A stretch of 64,000 nucleotides of DNA from Hyaloraphidium curvatum (Eukaryota; Monoblepharomycota; Hyaloraphidiomycetes; Hyaloraphidiales; Hyaloraphidiaceae). The stretch covers positions 543,113 through 607,112 of the forward strand of contig JAIVFI010000028.1 of the NCBI GenBank assembly GCA_025558095.1, written 5' to 3'. The notes beneath the pieces were generated by a model. The model saw only the letters and a program-made list of their open reading frames with translations. It was not told the DNA's origin and did no database searches. How positions within the stretch are numbered: position 1 is the first letter of the stretch; each line of letters starts with the position of its first letter. Shown here one piece after another: positions 62,046 to 64,000 of this stretch. Position numbers and translations under genes: made by a program.

Positions 62046-63723
62046 CTACAGAGACGCGTCCAATAGAGCCGCCTGCACGGCAGTGGGGCTGGGGTTTCGC
62101 CCGGCTTGGATTTCGGCCCAGGCGTCGGCGTTCATTGCCAGCGCTAGAGCGACCTCCGCGTCAAACTCCTCGTCCAGCGCTTCCTGGACCGTCACAGCCA
62201 ATCCGTCGCTTTCATCTTCATCGTCCTCGTCGGGAATGGGCTGGACGGCGTCCCCAGAATCGTCCGCATCGCTCTCGAGCTCGTTGTCGACGACCATCTC
62301 TGCGGTCCGAAAAGAGCGACTGCGAGGCTCCGGCGGCACCAGAGCTGCCTCCTCCTCATCGTCATCGTCAATGTGAATGACCATGGTTGCATCCTGGCGG
62401 CGGTACTCGTCCTCTTCCTTCTCAGCATGAATGACGAGCCTCTCCCATGCGGCAGCATCCACCAGCGCAAACCCCTCCTCCAGAAGGACCTTGACGTCGG
62501 CAAACTTGCGCGACTCGTTGTTCTCAGCAACGCGGTTCTTTGCGCGGGCCCACGCAAGCTCGATGGGGTTCAGTTTGGGGTGGTACGGGGGAAGGAAGTG
62601 GAGGTAGATGTCGAACTCGAGTGCCAGCTGGTCAATGAAGCGTTCCGGCTGGTATCCGAGCTCCTGCAGCAGCTTGCGAAGGTCCTTGACGGTAAAGCCG
62701 CCTCCAGTCTTCGTTTTGCGCGCCGTGAGCTGCTCCATTGTGTAAAGAGTCGTGCCCATGTCCATGATGGCCTTGGCGAGATCTGCCTTCTTGGTCAGCT
62801 GCGAGATCCGTTTTTGACCCTCCACAGGTGCAATGTGGTACGCAGCATTGTCCATGTGTACGTGGATCTCGCCCTCCGGGTCCTTTTTGCGCATCTTCCG
62901 AAATGCACCCCGAGCCCACTCTTCAAAGTGCCTCGCATTCATGGATCCGTGGTAATCCGCCAGCTTATGATCGCCCTGGAACACTTTGGGAGGCTCGAGC
63001 CATCCGTATCTCGATCCACAGCCGATGATGCACCACCGCTTTCCGTACCCGTCCGGGTGGGGAACCTCATCGCCGGGACGATACCAGGTAAAGTTGCTGA
63101 CGTGATTTTGATGGACGTACGATTCATCGAGCCAGTACTGGGGTGAAGAGTCAGCAGGAGCTCAGAACAGCAGCGAGGGAGGGACTTACCGAGACGACTT
63201 TCTTGTCGGGCTCCTTCTCCCCTTTGCGAATCCGGTACCGCTCTCGCAGGTACTCATACCGCCGCACATGGATGTTTGGAGTCATGACAACGATCTTGTG
63301 GCCTCCAATCTCCTTGTATCCGAAGCCCAGGTGCTTGCAGAGGGCACGCACGTATCGAAGACTGAAGAATCGGTTGAATTCCCGCACCATTTCCTTCTGT
63401 AGCTTCTTGGTACGGACACGGCACATTGCCCTGTGCTGTTTGCTGACGTAGTCGATGACAAATGCGTTCCATTCCGTCGTCGTGTTGAAGGTTCGATCAG
63501 ATCTGCGGTCCGCCCACAAGGCCACCTTGCCGCTCCTTTCAAACTCGTTGTACAGCTGCCTGATGGTCCCTTCCGAGGCCCCAACCATCTGCGCAACCTT
63601 TTTGACTGGATCACCGACTCCCATGGCCTTCTTGTGGTGTAGAATCCGGAGGTATGCTTTCCGGAGGTCGTATGACAGCGGTTCTCCGGGCTTCCTGTTT
63701 AGCACTTCGGGGATGCCGAGCAT
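62046..63723 (-). mobile_element. Tc1/mariner-like DDE transposase gene, intact and spliced
   Basis: Two exons, 63723-63190 and 63137-62046, give 541 residues; the intron has the donor GTAAGT, seen nowhere else in the window. Exon 1 encodes a helix-turn-helix DNA-binding part (PLSYDLRKAYLRIL, VKKVAQMVGASEGTIRQLY). Exon 2 holds the catalytic triad: WLDESYVHQNH (Asp182), VHMDNAAYH (Asp274) and HPKLNPIELAW (Glu371). A long acidic tail (DDDDEEE, DEDDEDESD) ends the protein. The frame is intact, so the element may be young. Lower GC and different codon use set it apart. The start lies only 12 bp from the inverted gene copy, so the element's own 5' flank may be missing. Confidence 0.85.
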
Positions 63724-63734
63724 TCTGATATTCT

Positions 63735-63884
63735 CCCCTCCGCTGAGGTCCACGGCGGCTCGCAGGGTGTCCCCCACTCCCCTACCGAACGCGTCGCGAT
63801 CGGGCATTTTGACAATGGCACCTGGCCCAACGTGTACCACTTCTTTGCCTACTCGTTCTCGGCGCTCCCGCCGTACGCGTTGCT
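63735..63884 (+). repeat. 150-bp inverted copy of part of the propeller-like gene
   Basis: This segment is the reverse complement of 60,439-60,588, apparently without gaps. It encodes VAIGHFDNGTWPN and SFSALPPYALL on the plus strand. At its right end the match stops at TTGCT and telomeric repeats begin; at its left end it stops 12 bp from the transposase start. Confidence 0.9.
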
Positions 63885-64000
63885 TTAGGGTTAGGTTAGG
63901 TTAGGTTAGGGTTAGGGTTAGGTTAGGTTAGGTTAGGTTAGGTTAGGTTAGGTTAGGTTAGGTTAGGTTAGGTTAGGTAGGTTAGGTTAGGTTAGGTTAG
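63885..64000 (+). repeat. Telomeric repeat tract, TTAGG with some TTAGGG
   Basis: 116 bases of G-rich repeats to the end of the window. The first units include three TTAGGG copies; most of the rest are TTAGG, with one slip (TTAGGTAGG). The G-rich strand runs 5' to 3' towards the right, as expected at a right chromosome end. Confidence 0.93.

Overview
The window looks like the right-hand end of a chromosome from a GC-rich fungus, probably an early-diverging one. The eukaryotic signs are short GT-AG introns, a fungal-type transcription factor domain, eIF5, a Cu/Zn superoxide dismutase and a telomeric repeat tract at 63,885-64,000. Real genes have third codon positions that are almost all G or C, which I used to separate coding frames from shadows. 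The lineage is inference only; a chytrid-grade fungus such as Hyaloraphidium would fit the F-box genes and the many bacterial-like enzymes.

Layout. 1-5.5 kb: 5' end of eIF5 (minus), a small possibly myristoylated protein, a four-helix membrane protein, an F-box gene, a double-WW protein and an exon-rich SOD1. 5.7-23.9 kb: four members of a disordered protein family carrying a spinophilin-like PP1-docking motif, interleaved with a second F-box gene, a sterol-desaturase-type enzyme, an NTF2/SnoaL-like protein, a multi-pass membrane protein with a decayed relative, a penicillin-acylase-family hydrolase and a berberine-bridge-type flavoprotein. 24-32 kb: a beta-lactamase-fold hydrolase, an ABM protein, two tandem double-EthD genes, a 2OG-dioxygenase-like protein and a protein kinase with DLT in place of DFG. 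33.7-48.5 kb: a fungal transcription factor, alpha/beta hydrolase, HpnB-like glycosyltransferase, a large membrane-bound hybrid histidine kinase, SDR, MOSC protein, zinc alcohol dehydrogenase and a disordered protein.

49.3-61.5 kb is a subtelomeric glycan cluster: GT61, a small nucleotidyltransferase, a broken GT92 gene, a pyruvyl-transferase-like protein, a GmhA-like sugar isomerase, a GT4 enzyme, a fused GmhB-HddA protein (heptose bisphosphate phosphatase plus heptose kinase) and a membrane-anchored propeller-like protein. Together they suggest that the fungus can make an activated heptose and use it, with Golgi-type transferases, on a secreted or surface glycan. This is the most unusual system in the window. 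A LINE remnant and a broken nucleotidyltransferase copy lie inside it.

62.0-64.0 kb: a spliced Tc1/mariner-like transposase, a 150-bp inverted copy of the neighbouring propeller-like gene, and telomeric repeats joined directly to that copy, as in a healed chromosome break.

Most gene models were spliced by hand with the reading frame kept across every intron. I ran no database search, so family names rest on recognised motifs.
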